Origin: Bacillota bacterium
Lineage (GTDB): Bacteria > Bacillota > Clostridia > Christensenellales > Aristaeellaceae
NCBI GenBank assembly: GCA_023404715.1
Contig: JAEYAR010000205.1
Span: 34,364-98,363, forward strand
Reading direction: 5' to 3'
DNA: 64,000 bases
The stretch's first letter is position 1. The number at the start of each line of letters is the position of its first letter. This document shows positions 25,257 through 36,594 of this stretch, piece by piece. The notes under the pieces were generated by a model that saw nothing but the letters and a program-made list of their open reading frames with translations, searched no databases and had not been told where the DNA came from. The position numbers and the translations under genes are program-made.

Positions 25257-27200
25257 ATGGAAAACGAAAACATGAATCAACAGCAGTATGACGAAACGCA
25301 AATCCAGGTGCTCGAGGGCCTGGAGGCGGTGCGCAAGCGCCCGGGCATGTACATCGGCTCGACCGACGTGCGCGGGCTGCACCACCTGGTCTACGAGATC
25401 GTGGACAATGCGGTCGACGAGGCGCTGGCGGGCTATTGCTCGGAAATCATCGTGACGCTCGAAAAGGACGGTTCCGTGACGGTCAAGGACAACGGCCGCG
25501 GCTTCCCGGTGGGCATCCATCCCAAGATGGGCCGCCCGGCGGTCGAGGTATGCCTGACGATCCTGCACGCGGGCGGCAAGTTCGGCGGCGGGGGATACAA
25601 GGTCTCCGGCGGCTTGCACGGCGTGGGCGCCTCCGTCGTCAACGCGCTCTCCGCGCATATGAAGGTCACCGTCCATCAGGACGGCAAGATTTACGAGCAG
25701 GAGTATGAGCGCGGCAAGATCCTCTACGACCTGCGCATCGCGGGCGAAACCGAGCGCACGGGCACGACCGTCAACTTCCTGCCGGACGTGCACAGCGCGG
25801 AGAATCCCGAGGGCATCTTTGAGACGGGCGACTTTCAATACGATACGCTCAAGGTGCGCCTGCGCGAGATGGCCTTCCTCAACAAGGGGATCAAGATCGT
25901 GCTGCGCGACGAGCGCGTCGACCCCGTGCACGCGCATACGTTCCACTACGAGGGCGGCATCCGCGAGTTCGTCAAGTACCTCAACAAGAACAAAGAGGTG
26001 CTCTTTCCCGAACCCATCTACGTAGAGGGCGTCCGGGGGACGACGACGGTCGAAGTCGCGATGCAGTACAACGATTCCTATAACGAAAACATCTTCTCCT
26101 TTGCCAACAACATCCATACGCCGGAGGGAGGCACGCACCTGACGGGCTTCCGCACGGCCATTACGCGCGTGGTCAATGACTACGGCCGCCGCCATAAGGT
26201 GCTCAAGGACAGCGACGCGATGCTGCAGGGCGAGGATATCCGCGAGGGATTGGCCGCGATCATCTCCGTCAAGCTGGAGGATCCGCAGTTCGAGGGCCAG
26301 ACGAAGACGAAGCTGGGCTCCAGCGAGGTGCGCGCGATCGTCGACAACCTGGTGAGCACGCAGCTCTCCGACTTCATGGAGGAAAACCCGCAGGTCTCCA
26401 AGGCGATTCTCGACCGCTGCCTGAACGCGGCCCGCGCCCGCGAGGCCGCCCGAAAGGCGCGCGACCTTACGCGGCGCAAGACCGTGCTCGAATCGGCCAG
26501 CCTGCCGGGCAAGCTCGCCGACTGCTCCGAACGCGATCCCTCCAAGTGCGAGATCTTCCTCGTCGAGGGCGACAGCGCCGGCGGCTCGGCCAAGACGGGC
26601 CGCGACCGCCACTTTCAGGCGATTCTGCCGCTGCGCGGCAAGATCCTCAACGTGGAAAAGACGCGGTTGGACCGCATCTTGGCCAACAACGAGATCAAAG
26701 CGATGATTACGGCGTTTGGCTGCGGCATCGGCGAGGATTTTAATGCCGAAAAGCTGCGCTACCACCGCATCGTCTGCATGACGGACGCAGACGTCGACGG
26801 CAGCCATATCCGCATTCTGATGCTGACGTTCTTCTACCGCTACATGCCCAAGCTGGTCGAGGACGGATACGTCTACATCGCCCAGCCGCCGCTGTACAAG
26901 GTGACCTATAAGGGGCAGGAGCGCTACGTATACTCCGACGCGCAGCTGGAGGCCGTGATGCAGGAAATCGGCCGCGACAAGAAGCCCGAGGTGCAGCGCT
27001 ACAAGGGCCTGGGCGAGATGAGCGCAGAGCAGCTGTGGAACACTACGATGGACCCGTCCACCCGCACGATGATGCAGGTTACCATCGAGGACGCCATCGC
27101 GGCGGATGAAATCATGACCCTTCTCATGGGCGAGAAGGTGGAACCGCGTCGCGAGTTCATCGAGGAGAACTGCAAGCTGGTGCTGGATCTGGACATCTGA
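25257..27200 (+). CDS. gyrB: DNA gyrase subunit B
   Basis: A 647-residue ATPase subunit of gyrase. It opens with the standard QIQVLEGLEAVRKRPGMYIGST, with the GHKL ATP site (EIVDNAVDEALAG, KDNGRGFPVGIH, GGLHGVGASVVNAL). The TOPRIM domain contains VEGDSAGGSAKTGRDR and the metal-binding CMTDADVDGSH. The end RREFIEENCKLVLDLDI is canonical. Length is typical for Firmicutes, with no insert. GAGGTGG gives the ribosome site. It sits between remB and gyrA; no dnaA, dnaN or recF lies upstream, so the classic origin block is not intact here. Confidence 0.99.
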   Translation: MENENMNQQQYDETQIQVLEGLEAVRKRPGMYIGSTDVRGLHHLVYEIVDNAVDEALAGYCSEIIVTLEKDGSVTVKDNGRGFPVGIHPKMGRPAVEVCLTILHAGGKFGGGGYKVSGGLHGVGASVVNALSAHMKVTVHQDGKIYEQEYERGKILYDLRIAGETERTGTTVNFLPDVHSAENPEGIFETGDFQYDTLKVRLREMAFLNKGIKIVLRDERVDPVHAHTFHYEGGIREFVKYLNKNKEVLFPEPIYVEGVRGTTTVEVAMQYNDSYNENIFSFANNIHTPEGGTHLTGFRTAITRVVNDYGRRHKVLKDSDAMLQGEDIREGLAAIISVKLEDPQFEGQTKTKLGSSEVRAIVDNLVSTQLSDFMEENPQVSKAILDRCLNAARAREAARKARDLTRRKTVLESASLPGKLADCSERDPSKCEIFLVEGDSAGGSAKTGRDRHFQAILPLRGKILNVEKTRLDRILANNEIKAMITAFGCGIGEDFNAEKLRYHRIVCMTDADVDGSHIRILMLTFFYRYMPKLVEDGYVYIAQPPLYKVTYKGQERYVYSDAQLEAVMQEIGRDKKPEVQRYKGLGEMSAEQLWNTTMDPSTRTMMQVTIEDAIAADEIMTLLMGEKVEPRREFIEENCKLVLDLDI

Positions 27201-27218
27201 TAAACGAGGTGATACCCT

Positions 27219-29768
<2,550 letters not shown>

Positions 29769-29772
29769 GAAA

Positions 29773-29941
29773 CCGGCGTAGGGGACGTTGGGGCTGCGCG
29801 CCCCAAACCCCCGCCTAAGGGCTATGCCCTTAGGGATCCCGCCAACCGCGCGCTTTGCGCGCGGCAGTGGGGATTTCCAAGGGGCGAAGTCCCTTGGACG
29901 GAGGTTTGGAGGCAGGGCCTCCAACGTCCCCCTCACGCCGG
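29773..29941. repeat. Five-hairpin element with terminal inverted repeats
   Basis: The ends CCGGCGTAGGGGACGTTGG (29773-29791) and its near-perfect inverse (29921-29941) enclose five hairpins: 29790-29804, 29814-29834 (9-bp stem), 29846-29864 (8-bp), 29876-29898 (8-bp) and 29906-29924 (8-bp). An ATTTTTG tract follows the right end, so the whole could also act as a gyrA terminator. It has no coding capacity that I trust. It looks like a MITE- or REPIN-like palindromic element or a structured RNA; copy number is unknown. Confidence 0.75.
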
Positions 29942-29958
29942 ATTTTTGTGAGGTACGC

Positions 29959-30864
29959 ATGAAGAAGGAATATTTGCTCGTGCTCGTCGGGGTGGCGGGC
30001 GTATCCATCAGCGGGCCGCTCGTCAAATGGGCGCTCGCGTGCGGCGCATCGCCCGTGACCATCGCTTGCCTGCGGCTGCTGATTGCGACGCTTGTGCTCC
30101 TCGTGCCCGCGCTGAAGACCGGCGCGCTGCGTGAGATGCTGCATTCTTCCCGGCGCGACGTCACGCTCGCCGTGGCGGCCGCGGCGCTGCTGGCGCTGCA
30201 CTTTGCGAGCTGGATGACGTCGCTTTCGCGTACGTCGACGTTTGCATCGGTCGCGCTGGTGTGTACGCAGCCGCTATTTGTAGCTGCGCTGTCGGGCCTC
30301 GTGCTGAAGGAGCCGATCAAGCGCGAGGCCGTACCCGGCGCGCTGACCGCGGTGGTGGGCGCGATCGGCATCGGCGTGTTTTCGATGAGCGGACAGGGCG
30401 GCGACTTTATAGGGGATCTGCTGGCGCTCGCGGGCGCGGCGTTCATGGCGGGGCATTGGCTGTGTGGAAGGGCCGCCAGGCGCACGAGCTCGGCGCTGGG
30501 CTATATGACGTTTGTGTACGGCCTGACGGCCGTCTTTTTGGCGCTGATGATGCCCTTTACGGGCGGGTTCGTCGCCCCCAAAGAATCGTTCGTCGCGATC
30601 GTCCTGCTGGCCGTGCTGTGTACGCTCGGCGGTCAGGCGCTGTTCACCTACGCGCTGGGCTTCGTGAGCGCGGACGTCGTCTCCTTCGCATTGCTGGGAG
30701 AACCGGTGGGCGCCGCGATCTGGGCCTATTTCCTGTTCGGCGAGCAGGTCAGCCCGCCGCTGCTCGTAGGGGGCATCGTCGTGCTCGCAGGCCTGGCGTG
30801 GTATATGCTGGGCGAGATGCGTGCGGCGCGAAAGGCCGTGCGGCCATCAGGGGGAAACGCATGA
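29959..30864 (+). CDS. EamA-family drug/metabolite transporter
   Basis: A 301-residue inner-membrane protein with ten predicted helices in two EamA repeats. It starts KKEYLLVLVGVAGVSISGPLVKWAL; the second half holds LGGQALFTYALGFVSADVVSFALLGEPVGAAIWAYFLFGE, the standard family ending of repeat two. The substrate is unknown. GAGG lies 5 bases before ATG 29959; an apparent longer frame runs back through the hairpin element and is rejected. Its last codons overlap the Nudix gene start (ATGA). Confidence 0.95.
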   Translation: MKKEYLLVLVGVAGVSISGPLVKWALACGASPVTIACLRLLIATLVLLVPALKTGALREMLHSSRRDVTLAVAAAALLALHFASWMTSLSRTSTFASVALVCTQPLFVAALSGLVLKEPIKREAVPGALTAVVGAIGIGVFSMSGQGGDFIGDLLALAGAAFMAGHWLCGRAARRTSSALGYMTFVYGLTAVFLALMMPFTGGFVAPKESFVAIVLLAVLCTLGGQALFTYALGFVSADVVSFALLGEPVGAAIWAYFLFGEQVSPPLLVGGIVVLAGLAWYMLGEMRAARKAVRPSGGNA

Positions 30865-31355
30865 TTGCATTTACGCTGGGCGAAGAAATCCCTGCGGCAG
30901 CGCCGGTGCTCTGCCGCAAGGCCGTGCGCGCCGTCGTGTGGCGGCAGGGGCTTTTGCTCATGGTCAGGACGATCAAAGGGGACTACAAGTTCCCGGGCGG
31001 CGGCCAGGAGCCCGGAGAGAACGATGCCGATACGCTCGTGCGCGAGACGTTGGAGGAGACGGGATACAGCGTCCGTCCGGCGGGCGGCCTGCTGGCGCGC
31101 GTGGTCGAGCAGCGCAAGGATCTGTACGACCCAGAACGGTATTTCTCCATGATGTCGCTCTATTATCCGTGTGAGCTGTGCGCTGCGCAGCCGGGCGCTC
31201 AGGCGCTATCCAGCTATGAGCTGGAGCTGAAAATGCAGGCCGTGTTCGTCCGGCCGCAGGAGGCCATAGCGGCTAACGAGCGCCTTTTGAGAGAGCAGAT
31301 CGGCGTGAAACGCTGGGTGGAGCGCGAGACGCGGGTGCTGCGCTATCTCATATAG
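30861..31355 (+). CDS. NUDIX hydrolase
   Basis: A 164-residue protein with an intact Nudix box, G-x5-E-x7-R-E-x2-E-E-x-G, in GGQEPGEN...VRETLEETGY, around residues 48-70. The family cleaves nucleoside diphosphate-linked compounds with Mg. The specificity is not visible. It is translationally coupled to the EamA transporter gene through an ATGA overlap. Confidence 0.93.
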   Translation: MIAFTLGEEIPAAAPVLCRKAVRAVVWRQGLLLMVRTIKGDYKFPGGGQEPGENDADTLVRETLEETGYSVRPAGGLLARVVEQRKDLYDPERYFSMMSLYYPCELCAAQPGAQALSSYELELKMQAVFVRPQEAIAANERLLREQIGVKRWVERETRVLRYLI

Positions 31356-31395
31356 CGCAATATTTTTCAATCCAGGCAAGAGGAGGATAGAGCGG

Positions 31396-33186
31396 ATGAA
31401 GGGAAAAAGGGCGGAAGCTGCGCTTTGCATAGCCTTGGGCGTGGGAGCGGCCTGGGCTATTCCCTATACGGTGGCGCTGCAGGGCGAACGGGTGCTATTG
31501 ACGAACAGCACGGCGCTATTCCTGATCGCGCTTGCGTTTGCAGGCGCGATCGGATCGGTCCGCGCGCGGTATGGCACGCCAAGCGGCGCGCATTGGGCGC
31601 TCGGCGGGCTCTTTGCCGCGTTGCTCGTCATCGGTGCGGAGCTGTATCAAAACGAGTGCCTGACATTCAACCGTCAACGGATGATGTTTGGCACGCTGGC
31701 CATCCTTTTCCTGGCGTCGGCGTTGGCGCACGGCGTCTTAGCGCTTGAAACGGCGTGCGCAGGCGCGAGAGATGCGCTGGCGCCATGCCCGAGCCGCCCC
31801 GCGGCGCTCGTGTTCATCGGATGCTGGGCGTTCATCTGGCTTTGCTGGTTGCCTGCCTTTTTGGCTTATTTCCCGGCGATTACCTCCTACGATACGGGTG
31901 CGCAGCTTCGCCAAATCGCCTCGGGCGCATACGTCAGCGATCATCCGCTTGTGCATACGCTGTTTATTTCGCTCTGCATCCGTCTGGGGGGAAGCGCACG
32001 GACGGGCATGGCGGTCTATGCGGCGGTACAAATGCTGTTCCTGAGCGCGGTATTTGCCTGCGTATTGACCGCCATGCGCACGTGGCGTGTGCCGCGGGCC
32101 GCCTGGCTGTCGGCGCTGCTGTGGTATGCGCTATGCCCGACGAACGCCCTGCTGGCCATCACGGTCACCAAGGACGTATTCTTTTCCGGCTGCTTCATCC
32201 TGTGCATCCTTGCAACGCTTCACGCGGTGCGGGAGGGGAAAGCCTTTTTTCAGCATCCCGGGCGTATAGTGGGAATGGTGGCGCTTCTGTGCATTACATG
32301 CCTGCTGCGCCATAACGGCGTGGCGGCTTTGGCCGCGCTCGCTGCCGGTCTATTCCTCGTCTTGCCGGGGAGCCGCACGCGCGCCTTATGCATGTGCGCC
32401 GCGTCGCTGTGTCTGTATATCGCCGCATCGTCGGCGCTCTCCGGCGCCTTGAAAGCGGCGCCGGGCGGCTTCGATAGCCTGCTGAGCGTGCCTGTGCAGC
32501 AGGTGGCGGCGGCTGTGAACGCCCATCCGGAGCGCATCGACGAGGAGGAGCTGGAGGCGCTGGATGCGCTTTTCGGCGAGGATGGTTTGTCGCGCTATAT
32601 GTCGTATCTGGCCGATCCGGTCAAAGGGCGTATGCGTCAGGACTTGCTCGCGCAAAATCCGATGCGCTATTTATCGCTGTATCTGTCGATCGGGCGCAAG
32701 TGCCCTGCGAATTATTTGAGCGCGGCGTTGGCGTTGAATGCGGGCATGTGGTATCCGGACAATGCGCTGCACGCGACCGGGCGCATGCAGACGGGCATCG
32801 GATACGTAGAGACCATCGATTACTTCGATTGGCCCGGCGAGACGTTGGATCGGCCGGGCTGGCTGCCGGGCGTGCATACGCTGTATGAGGCGTTTGCATC
32901 TGAGGGAGATTACCGTCACGTCGGCGTGCTGAGCATTCTTTTCTCACCGGGGATGAGCACATGGGCGTTGTTGCTGGGCACATTCATCCTCGTACGAGAC
33001 GGACGACGGCGCTGGATTGCTGCGTTTGCCCCGGCCTGGGGGATGCTGCTCATACTGCTTTTGTCGCCGACGGTTTCCGTGCGCTATGCGTACCCGATCA
33101 TGGCATCGATTCCCTTGCTGGGCATGGCGATCCTTGCCAAATGCGGCGCACAGGAGGAAATGCCGGGGCGCGTAGAGAATAAATGA
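31396..33186 (+). CDS. Polytopic membrane protein, DUF6020-like
   Basis: A 596-residue protein with about 12 hydrophobic segments. The loop YFPAITSYDTGAQLRQIASG, the segment TVTKDVFFSGCFILCIL, CLLRHNG and the late soluble domain with MRYLSLYLSIGRKCPANYLSA are the family features, shared in outline with the protein at 22912. Related membrane proteins often accompany cell-wall or exopolysaccharide sugar transferases. GAGGAGG lies 10 bases before the ATG. It overlaps the next gene by 4 bases (ATGA), so the two are coupled and may act together. Confidence 0.65.
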   Translation: MKGKRAEAALCIALGVGAAWAIPYTVALQGERVLLTNSTALFLIALAFAGAIGSVRARYGTPSGAHWALGGLFAALLVIGAELYQNECLTFNRQRMMFGTLAILFLASALAHGVLALETACAGARDALAPCPSRPAALVFIGCWAFIWLCWLPAFLAYFPAITSYDTGAQLRQIASGAYVSDHPLVHTLFISLCIRLGGSARTGMAVYAAVQMLFLSAVFACVLTAMRTWRVPRAAWLSALLWYALCPTNALLAITVTKDVFFSGCFILCILATLHAVREGKAFFQHPGRIVGMVALLCITCLLRHNGVAALAALAAGLFLVLPGSRTRALCMCAASLCLYIAASSALSGALKAAPGGFDSLLSVPVQQVAAAVNAHPERIDEEELEALDALFGEDGLSRYMSYLADPVKGRMRQDLLAQNPMRYLSLYLSIGRKCPANYLSAALALNAGMWYPDNALHATGRMQTGIGYVETIDYFDWPGETLDRPGWLPGVHTLYEAFASEGDYRHVGVLSILFSPGMSTWALLLGTFILVRDGRRRWIAAFAPAWGMLLILLLSPTVSVRYAYPIMASIPLLGMAILAKCGAQEEMPGRVENK

Positions 33187-34739
33187 TAAAAACCGTAGAA
33201 ATGAGTGTGGCATCCCCTATGCATGCAAAAGGAACGCTTCGTACGACGCTGAACCGCATAGGCATCGTGCTTTGCGCCTGCTGTCTATCGTGGCTTTTGC
33301 TCAATACGATCTGCTTCAACGATTACTTCCGGTATGATATGAGATGGCTTTTGCCGATGCTGGCGGCTGTCTGGGCTTTGGCGGGGATCGGTATCGCCTG
33401 CATTCTGCGCAGAGGCGAGCCGTCACGCCGCGCTAGCGTATGGGTTGTAAGCGTTTACTTGACCCTGCTGTTCGTCCTGCAGGTTACGTTTGGCATCCTA
33501 TTGGAGTATGGCCCAATATGCGACGTAGACGCGGTATATGGCGGCGCAATAGAGTGGCTCGGCAGCGGATCCTTTACGAACAATCCGGAATATGAGCAGT
33601 ATTTTTATTATTTCCCCAATAATCTTGGCCTGCTGACGGTCTTTTACCTCTGGTTTCGCCTATGCACGGCGCTGGGCTTCGGCTACTTTTTCGGCATGGC
33701 GGTCGTGCTCAATGCCATGCTGGCGACGGCGGCGATCGGCGTTAGCTTATCGATCGTGCAAAAGCTTTTGGGGCGCCGTGCGATGCTTTGCGGCGTCATG
33801 CTATTTGCGGCGGTGCTTCCGTTTTACTTTACCGGCGCCGTGTTTTATACGGACTCCATGTCGCTGCTCTTTCCGGTGCTTACGTACAGGCTGCATCTTT
33901 GGGCCAAGGACCAGACGCGACTAGGGCGCAAGATCGCCGTCTATGCGTTGGCGGCCGGGGTCGCGTTTATCGGAATGAAGATCAAGTTTACGGTAGCGGT
34001 CATGCTGATCGCCATCGTGCTTGAGCTTTTGACGACGCATAAGCTGAAGACGGCGTTGTGCTGTATGCTCACGCTCGGGGCGGTGATTGCGGCGCTGATG
34101 GGCCTTTTTGACGCGTATATGTATAGCACCCACCTCGATCGCGCGCGTGCGCAGCAGGAAAACACGCCGGTTCTTCACTGGATTATGATGGGCCTTCCGC
34201 TGGAGGAGGGCTGGGGCACATGCTCGATGTACGATTATGATTTCACGCGCTCCTTTGATACGACGCAAGAGCGGGACGCGGCGATTTTTGAGAAGTTTAA
34301 ATTTCGCCTATACCGTCATCGTTATCCCGACCGTTTCATCAACCTGATTTCTCGTAAGAATACGATGACGTTTGGGGACGGCATGTTCGGGCTGTGGGAT
34401 ATTTTGGATGATCATCCCGTGCGCCATACGCCTGTGCACGATATCGTCTTCTACAATAAAGAAAAAACGGCGAACATTCTTTATAGATACTTTTGCGCAG
34501 CCGTGTATACCCTGTTGTTGGCTGTGGGCGCTGCGGGGTGCTGGAAGGCGGCGGTGCGAAAGAACGGCGCTTATCTGAATGCGCCGGGTATCCCTTTGGC
34601 TCTTTTGGGTATATGGATGTTTTTATCGATGTGGGAGACCAGCCCAAGATATTTTTTCAATTATCTTCCTGTGCTTGTGATCGCGGCGGCCATGGGATGC
34701 TGTTGCTTGGCAAACGGACGGAGACAATCGAACGAATGA
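33183..34739 (+). CDS. GT-C-like polytopic membrane protein
   Basis: A 518-residue protein with about 11-12 hydrophobic segments and one larger loop. Motifs are YFYYFPNNLGLLTVFYL, YTDSMSLLFP, LHWIMMGLP, MTFGDGMFGLW and SPRYFFNYLPVLVIAAAMG. The same string of motifs occurs in the - strand gene at 39255-40784, so the two are paralogues. The layout resembles GT-C sugar transferases such as GT39/ArnT-like enzymes, but the acidic pair of the first loop is only suggested by the DVDAVYGGAIEW segment. It shares an operon with the DUF6020-like gene. Confidence 0.65.
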   Translation: MIKTVEMSVASPMHAKGTLRTTLNRIGIVLCACCLSWLLLNTICFNDYFRYDMRWLLPMLAAVWALAGIGIACILRRGEPSRRASVWVVSVYLTLLFVLQVTFGILLEYGPICDVDAVYGGAIEWLGSGSFTNNPEYEQYFYYFPNNLGLLTVFYLWFRLCTALGFGYFFGMAVVLNAMLATAAIGVSLSIVQKLLGRRAMLCGVMLFAAVLPFYFTGAVFYTDSMSLLFPVLTYRLHLWAKDQTRLGRKIAVYALAAGVAFIGMKIKFTVAVMLIAIVLELLTTHKLKTALCCMLTLGAVIAALMGLFDAYMYSTHLDRARAQQENTPVLHWIMMGLPLEEGWGTCSMYDYDFTRSFDTTQERDAAIFEKFKFRLYRHRYPDRFINLISRKNTMTFGDGMFGLWDILDDHPVRHTPVHDIVFYNKEKTANILYRYFCAAVYTLLLAVGAAGCWKAAVRKNGAYLNAPGIPLALLGIWMFLSMWETSPRYFFNYLPVLVIAAAMGCCCLANGRRQSNE

Positions 34740-34745
34740 GAATAG

Positions 34746-34770
34746 AAAAATCCGCCGGAATCCCGGCGGA
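34746..34770 (-). terminator. Terminator of the degV-tadA transcript
   Basis: TCCGCCGG and CCGGCGGA form an 8-bp stem with a 4-base loop; on the - strand TTTTT follows. It lies 12 bases past the tadA stop. Confidence 0.8.
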
Positions 34771-34782
34771 AATAGGACGGTT

Positions 34783-35262
34783 TTATCGGGGCTGCGCAGC
34801 AGCCCTTTTTGTTTGAAAGAATGCCTCGAGCAGCTCTGCGCACTCCTGTGCGAGCAGCCCGCCATAGGCCGGTACCGCAGGTCCTGCGAGCGTGGGATCC
34901 TCGGTCAGGCGGTAGACGGTGCCCGTACAGCCGGCAGCGGGATCATCGGCGCCGAACCAGACGCAGGCGAGACGGGCGGTCCGGATTGCGCCTGCGCACA
35001 TGGGGCAGGGCTCCAACGTCACGTAGAGCGTGCAGCCCGCCAAGCGCCAGCTGCCGATCTTTTGGGCGGCGCGGCGAAGCGCCAGCATCTCCGCATGCGC
35101 GGTCGGGTCACGGCGTTGCTCGCGTTCATTGTGCGCCCGCGCGACGATTTCATCGTCCCGCGCGACGACGGCGCCCACGGGCACCTCGCCCGCAGCCAGG
35201 GCGAGACGGGCCTGGGCCAGCGCCTCGCGCATCATGCGCATGTGCACGTCGAGCGCGCTCAT
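34783..35262 (-). CDS. tadA: tRNA-specific adenosine deaminase TadA
   Basis: A 159-residue zinc deaminase that converts A34 of tRNA-Arg to inosine. The active site is H56-A-E58 with the zinc ligands C86 and C89 in LEPCPMCAGAI. The C-terminal helix ends in a low-complexity KRAAAQPR, part of which is a terminator on the opposite strand. The ATG overlaps the degV stop by 4 bases (ATGA), so the two are co-translated. Confidence 0.97.
   Translation of the reverse strand: MSALDVHMRMMREALAQARLALAAGEVPVGAVVARDDEIVARAHNEREQRRDPTAHAEMLALRRAAQKIGSWRLAGCTLYVTLEPCPMCAGAIRTARLACVWFGADDPAAGCTGTVYRLTEDPTLAGPAVPAYGGLLAQECAELLEAFFQTKRAAAQPR
34789..34810 (+). terminator. + strand terminator inside the tadA 3' end
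   Basis: GGGCTGC (34789-34795) and GCAGCCC (34799-34805), loop GCA, then five T. It would stop transcription from the gene ending at 34739. The same bases encode the final R-A-A-A-Q-P residues of TadA on the other strand. Confidence 0.75.
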
Positions 35263-36134
35263 CCGCGGTCGGTGCCCAGGAAGAAGAGCGCGACCGTGCC
35301 GGGGCCGGAGTGGCTGCCGATGACCGGGCCGATATCGCTGATGAAAATGTTCTCGGCAGGGGTGCCCAGGCGGCCGGTGATTTGAGCGGCGACGAATTTG
35401 GCGTCGTCTATGCAGTCGCCATGGCTGATGAAGACCGTCTGCGCGGCGGGCTCGGTCGCCAGCTTTTCCATATGATCGACCAGGGCTTTCAGCGCGCTCT
35501 TGCGGCCGCGTACCTTCTCGCGCGCGATGAGATGGCCTGCATCGTCTACGTGCAGCACCGGCTTGATGTTGACGAGGGTGCCGAAAAAGGCCGCGGCGGG
35601 CGAACAGCGCCCCCCGCGCTTGAGGAAGTGCAGATCGTCTACGGTGAACCAGTGCACGAGCTTTAACCGGTTGTTCTCTACCCAGGCGGCGTTTTCCTCC
35701 AGCGTCATACCACGCATACGGTTTTCAAGCGCATGATAGACGAGCAACCCTTGACCGGCGCTCGCGGCCAGCGAATCCAAGACGATCAGCCGTCCTTCGG
35801 GAAACTCCTCGAGTACTGTATTGCGGGCGATGCAGGCGGAGTTGTAGGTGCCGCTCAGGCCGGAGGAGAATGCGATGTAGAGCACGTCCTTGCCTGCTGC
35901 GAGCAGCTCGCGAAACGTCTGACTAAAGCGCTCAGGAGAGATTTGGGAGGTCGTGGACATCGAGCCTGCGCGCAGGCGATTGTAGAACGCATCGCTAGAG
36001 ACCTCGCAATCCGGCATGTTTTCGTAGGTCTTGCCGTCCAGGGTAAACTCCAAGGGTAGGATGATAAAATCTTCATAAGCATCGTGATAGACGGGCAGCA
36101 AATCGCTGCAGGAGTCGGTGACGATCGTGTACAT
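35259..36134 (-). CDS. DegV family fatty-acid-binding protein
   Basis: A 291-residue DegV protein. Landmarks are the N-terminal IVTDSCSDL, TSQISPERF, IAFSSGLSGTYNSA, GQGLLVYHA, LKRGGRCSPAAAFFGTLVNIKPVL and, at the end, IGPVIGSHSGPGTVALFFLG. Members bind a fatty acid; FakB proteins hand it to the FakA kinase for acyl-phosphate formation. No fakA is nearby. Good AAAGGAGGGG ribosome site. First gene of a two-gene unit with tadA. Confidence 0.95.
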   Translation of the reverse strand: MYTIVTDSCSDLLPVYHDAYEDFIILPLEFTLDGKTYENMPDCEVSSDAFYNRLRAGSMSTTSQISPERFSQTFRELLAAGKDVLYIAFSSGLSGTYNSACIARNTVLEEFPEGRLIVLDSLAASAGQGLLVYHALENRMRGMTLEENAAWVENNRLKLVHWFTVDDLHFLKRGGRCSPAAAFFGTLVNIKPVLHVDDAGHLIAREKVRGRKSALKALVDHMEKLATEPAAQTVFISHGDCIDDAKFVAAQITGRLGTPAENIFISDIGPVIGSHSGPGTVALFFLGTDRG

Positions 36135-36274
36135 GAGAAACCCCTCCTTTGGCAGATCGGCGCGCTTGCGCCGGAAGCATAGCTGTTAAGGCTCTCCTTA
36201 GCATTCGCGGTTCGGCTCGAGAAATCCTCCCTATATGCCGGATCGTTTGGGCTGCGAAGGATTAAAAATCCATG

Positions 36275-36306
36275 AAAAAAGCGCCCTTCCAAAAGGAAAG
36301 AGCGCT
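36275..36306 (-). terminator. Terminator of the rpsF-ssb-rpsR operon
   Basis: AGCGCTCTTTCC pairs imperfectly with GGAAGGGCGCT around a TTTT loop; six T follow on the - strand. The 140 bases on to degV hold nothing else obvious. Confidence 0.85.
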
Positions 36307-36312
36307 CTTCGA

Positions 36313-36561
36313 TCAATCGACCGTATACGGCAGCAGCGCGATGGCACGGGCGCGCTTGATGGCCTCAGACAACTGGCGCTGATGCTTGGCGCAGTTGCCG
36401 GACATACGGCGGGGCAAGATTTTGCCGCGCTCGTTGGTGAAACGGCGAAGGCGATTGATGTCCTTATAATCGATGTACTCGATTTTGTCTACACAGAAAC
36501 TGCACACCTTACGGCGCGGCTTGCGGCCACGGGGGCGGCGTGCGGCGCGATCTTCAGACAT
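36313..36561 (-). CDS. rpsR: 30S ribosomal protein S18, zinc-ribbon form
   Basis: An 82-residue S18. It has a basic N-terminal extension (RRPRGRKPRRK), then C20-x2-C23, KDINRLRRFTNERGKILPRR, C57-x2-H60 and the conserved RQLSEAIKRARAIALLPY. The Cys/His set marks the zinc-binding form of the protein. AAGGAGG lies 9 bases before ATG 36561; an in-frame ATG 7 codons earlier is rejected. Third gene of rpsF-ssb-rpsR. Confidence 0.98.
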   Translation of the reverse strand: MSEDRAARRPRGRKPRRKVCSFCVDKIEYIDYKDINRLRRFTNERGKILPRRMSGNCAKHQRQLSEAIKRARAIALLPYTVD

Positions 36562-36594
36562 AGCAAGTGTCCTCCTTTCCAATTCGTAGGTTCG

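Noticed and set aside
24869..25260. Possible replication origin upstream of gyrB
   Set aside because: No cluster of DnaA boxes (TTATCCACA-like) and no dnaA or dnaN; the gap is explained by a promoter and remB.
29788..29958. A 57-residue N-terminal extension of the EamA transporter
   Set aside because: It runs through the five-hairpin element, is Arg/Pro/Gly-rich, and is not part of the family; the ATG at 29959 has its own ribosome site.
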